The notes below the pieces were generated by a model. It was not told the origin of the DNA. It did not search any database and saw only the letters and a program-made list of their open reading frames with translations. 64,000 nt of DNA from Streptomyces sp. CB03234 (GTDB taxonomy: Bacteria > Actinomycetota > Actinomycetes > Streptomycetales > Streptomycetaceae), in NCBI RefSeq assembly GCF_001905885.1, contig NZ_LIYH01000005.1:848610-912609 (forward strand), read 5' to 3'. Positions 63,407 through 64,000 of the stretch are shown in pieces. Every line of letters starts with the position of its first letter. The stretch's first letter is position 1. The position numbers were made by a program, and so were the translations under genes.

Positions 63407-63435
63407 TTGACACGGCTCTGCTCGGTCCGTACTGT
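63407..63435 (+). promoter_or_regulatory. rRNA operon promoter P1 (TTGACA - 17 nt - TACTGT)
   Basis: A -35 hexamer TTGACA (63407-63412), 17-nt spacer and -10 TACTGT (63430-63435) is the best sigma-70-type promoter in the window. Initiation is expected near 63442. Confidence 0.85.
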
Positions 63436-63612
63436 TCTCCGGGTTGTCCGACGTGAGCGCCGACCCCGGTCGGTCCCCGGACAGCCATTCCGCAAGAACC
63501 ACTTCAAGCGAGCGACGTTCCCGTCGCCCTGCTTTCCGTGCGCTTTTGCGAAATGAGGAATCCGCGTTCGAACGAGCGCAGCCCCGATTAGCGTCGGGGC
63601 CAGGGAATCCGC

Positions 63613-63618
63613 TAAAGT
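63613..63618 (+). promoter_or_regulatory. Probable rRNA promoter -10 (TAAAGT)
   Basis: A -10-like TAAAGT within the leader; no consensus -35. Streptomyces rrn operons are known to have several tandem promoters. Confidence 0.5.
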
Positions 63619-63693
63619 CTCACTCGTCGGAACGGCCCAACAGTCGGAAAGACAACCCCCCGCTGACTGGGAATCAGGCCCGAAAGGATCTGA

Positions 63694-63699
63694 TAGAGT
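63694..63699 (+). promoter_or_regulatory. Probable rRNA promoter -10 (TAGAGT)
   Basis: TAGAGT in the context GGATCTGATAGAGTC, as in tandem rrn promoters of streptomycetes; weak -35. Confidence 0.5.
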
Positions 63700-63785
63700 C
63701 GGAACCGCCGGAAAGGGAAACGCGAAAGCGAAGAACAGTCCGGCAGCCCGCTCCAGCGGGTGGCAGAAACGGAAAACGGATCTGC

Positions 63786-63791
63786 TAAGCT
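63786..63791 (+). promoter_or_regulatory. Probable rRNA promoter -10 (TAAGCT)
   Basis: TAAGCT in the context GGATCTGCTAAGCTGG, parallel to the previous one; the last of the tandem promoters. Confidence 0.5.
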
Positions 63792-64000
63792 GGAAACACG
63801 AAATACCGAAGGGAAGCGCCCGGAGGAAAGCCCGAGAGGGTGAGTACGAAGGAAGCGTCCGTTCCTTGAGAACTCAACAGCGTGCCAAAAATCAACGCCA
63901 GATTAGTTGATACCCCGTCCATCTTCGGATGGTCGAGGTTCCTTTGAAGAAAACACAGCGAGGACGCTGTGAACCGAGGGGATCATTCCTCCCCTCCGGT

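Larger units (their letters stand above)
63442..64000 (+). other. rRNA operon leader, upstream of 16S rRNA
   Basis: Leader of an rRNA operon, reaching the window end before mature 16S. It contains a hairpin with a TTCG loop (63919-63932), another with an AGGA loop (63954-63971) and the dyad TTGAG-AA-CTCAA (63866-63877), which fit RNase III processing and antitermination signals. The sequence is AT-richer than the protein-coding parts. No gene reading frame is supported here. Confidence 0.85.

Noticed and set aside
63444..63788. 114-codon open frame in the rRNA leader
   Set aside because: It overlaps rRNA promoters and leader structures, has no ribosome-binding site and no resemblance to a protein.

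Overview
The window is a piece of a high-GC actinobacterial chromosome, almost certainly Streptomyces or a very close relative. The support is the strong third-position GC bias, frequent GTG starts, many four-base ATGA/GTGA gene overlaps, and a gene order (tilS-hpt-ftsH-folE ... sigE-cseA-cseB-cseC ... disA-radA ... ilvD ... proC-rrn) that I recognise from memory as the S. coelicolor core region between tilS and an rRNA operon. It is mostly conserved core chromosome. No tRNA, CRISPR array, insertion sequence or prophage was seen.

Layout. 1-8.6 kb: tilS (cut by the window edge), hpt, ftsH, folE, an aldo/keto reductase, and on the minus strand a dihydrofolate operon (folP, an NTF2-like gene, folB, folK, a DUF3180 membrane protein). 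8.6-15.5 kb: an MprF/LysX-like membrane protein, a secreted esterase, and a four-gene osmoprotectant-type ABC importer whose first permease ends in a 15-nt minisatellite. 15.6-23 kb: a coiled-coil membrane protein, an orphan NuoD-like gene coupled to a MidA-type methyltransferase, a NarL-type two-component pair, a TmrB-like ATPase and an ArsR-type regulator. 23-28.7 kb: a tightly overlapped cofactor operon, DUF2520-panC-nadB-nadC-coaX (CoA and NAD synthesis).

29-40.8 kb: short genes with leaderless-type starts, blaI-like, argA-like, lsr2, clpC, a D-Ala-D-Ala carboxypeptidase, a NACHT-type STAND NTPase and a secreted M23 peptidase. 40.9-47 kb: the cell-envelope stress operon sigE-cseA-cseB-cseC, a MutY-type glycosylase, a PAP2 phosphatase and a membrane-anchored protein. 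47-53 kb: disA (c-di-AMP synthase), radA, a predicted membrane-tethered sigma-like/BACON fusion and a Cys-rich protein. 53-63.3 kb: ppx/gppA, a sugar phosphate isomerase, tetR, ilvD, a Ser/Thr kinase with a PQQ-type propeller, an SH3 protein, an ABC-2 exporter and proC. 63.4-64 kb: promoters and leader of an rRNA operon; mature 16S is not reached.

Functional themes are folate/NAD/CoA cofactor supply, envelope integrity (sigE/Cse, M23, DacB, PAP2) and protein quality control (FtsH, ClpC). The most unusual signals are the MidA-NuoD pair with a changed quinone-site residue, a dispersed ~105-bp intergenic repeat in four copies, the sigma/zinc-finger/transmembrane/BACON fusion, the NACHT NTPase, the permease minisatellite, and fourteen genes that begin 6-7 nt after a -10-like hexamer (leaderless transcripts). 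Gene identities rest on remembered family motifs; no database search was possible.
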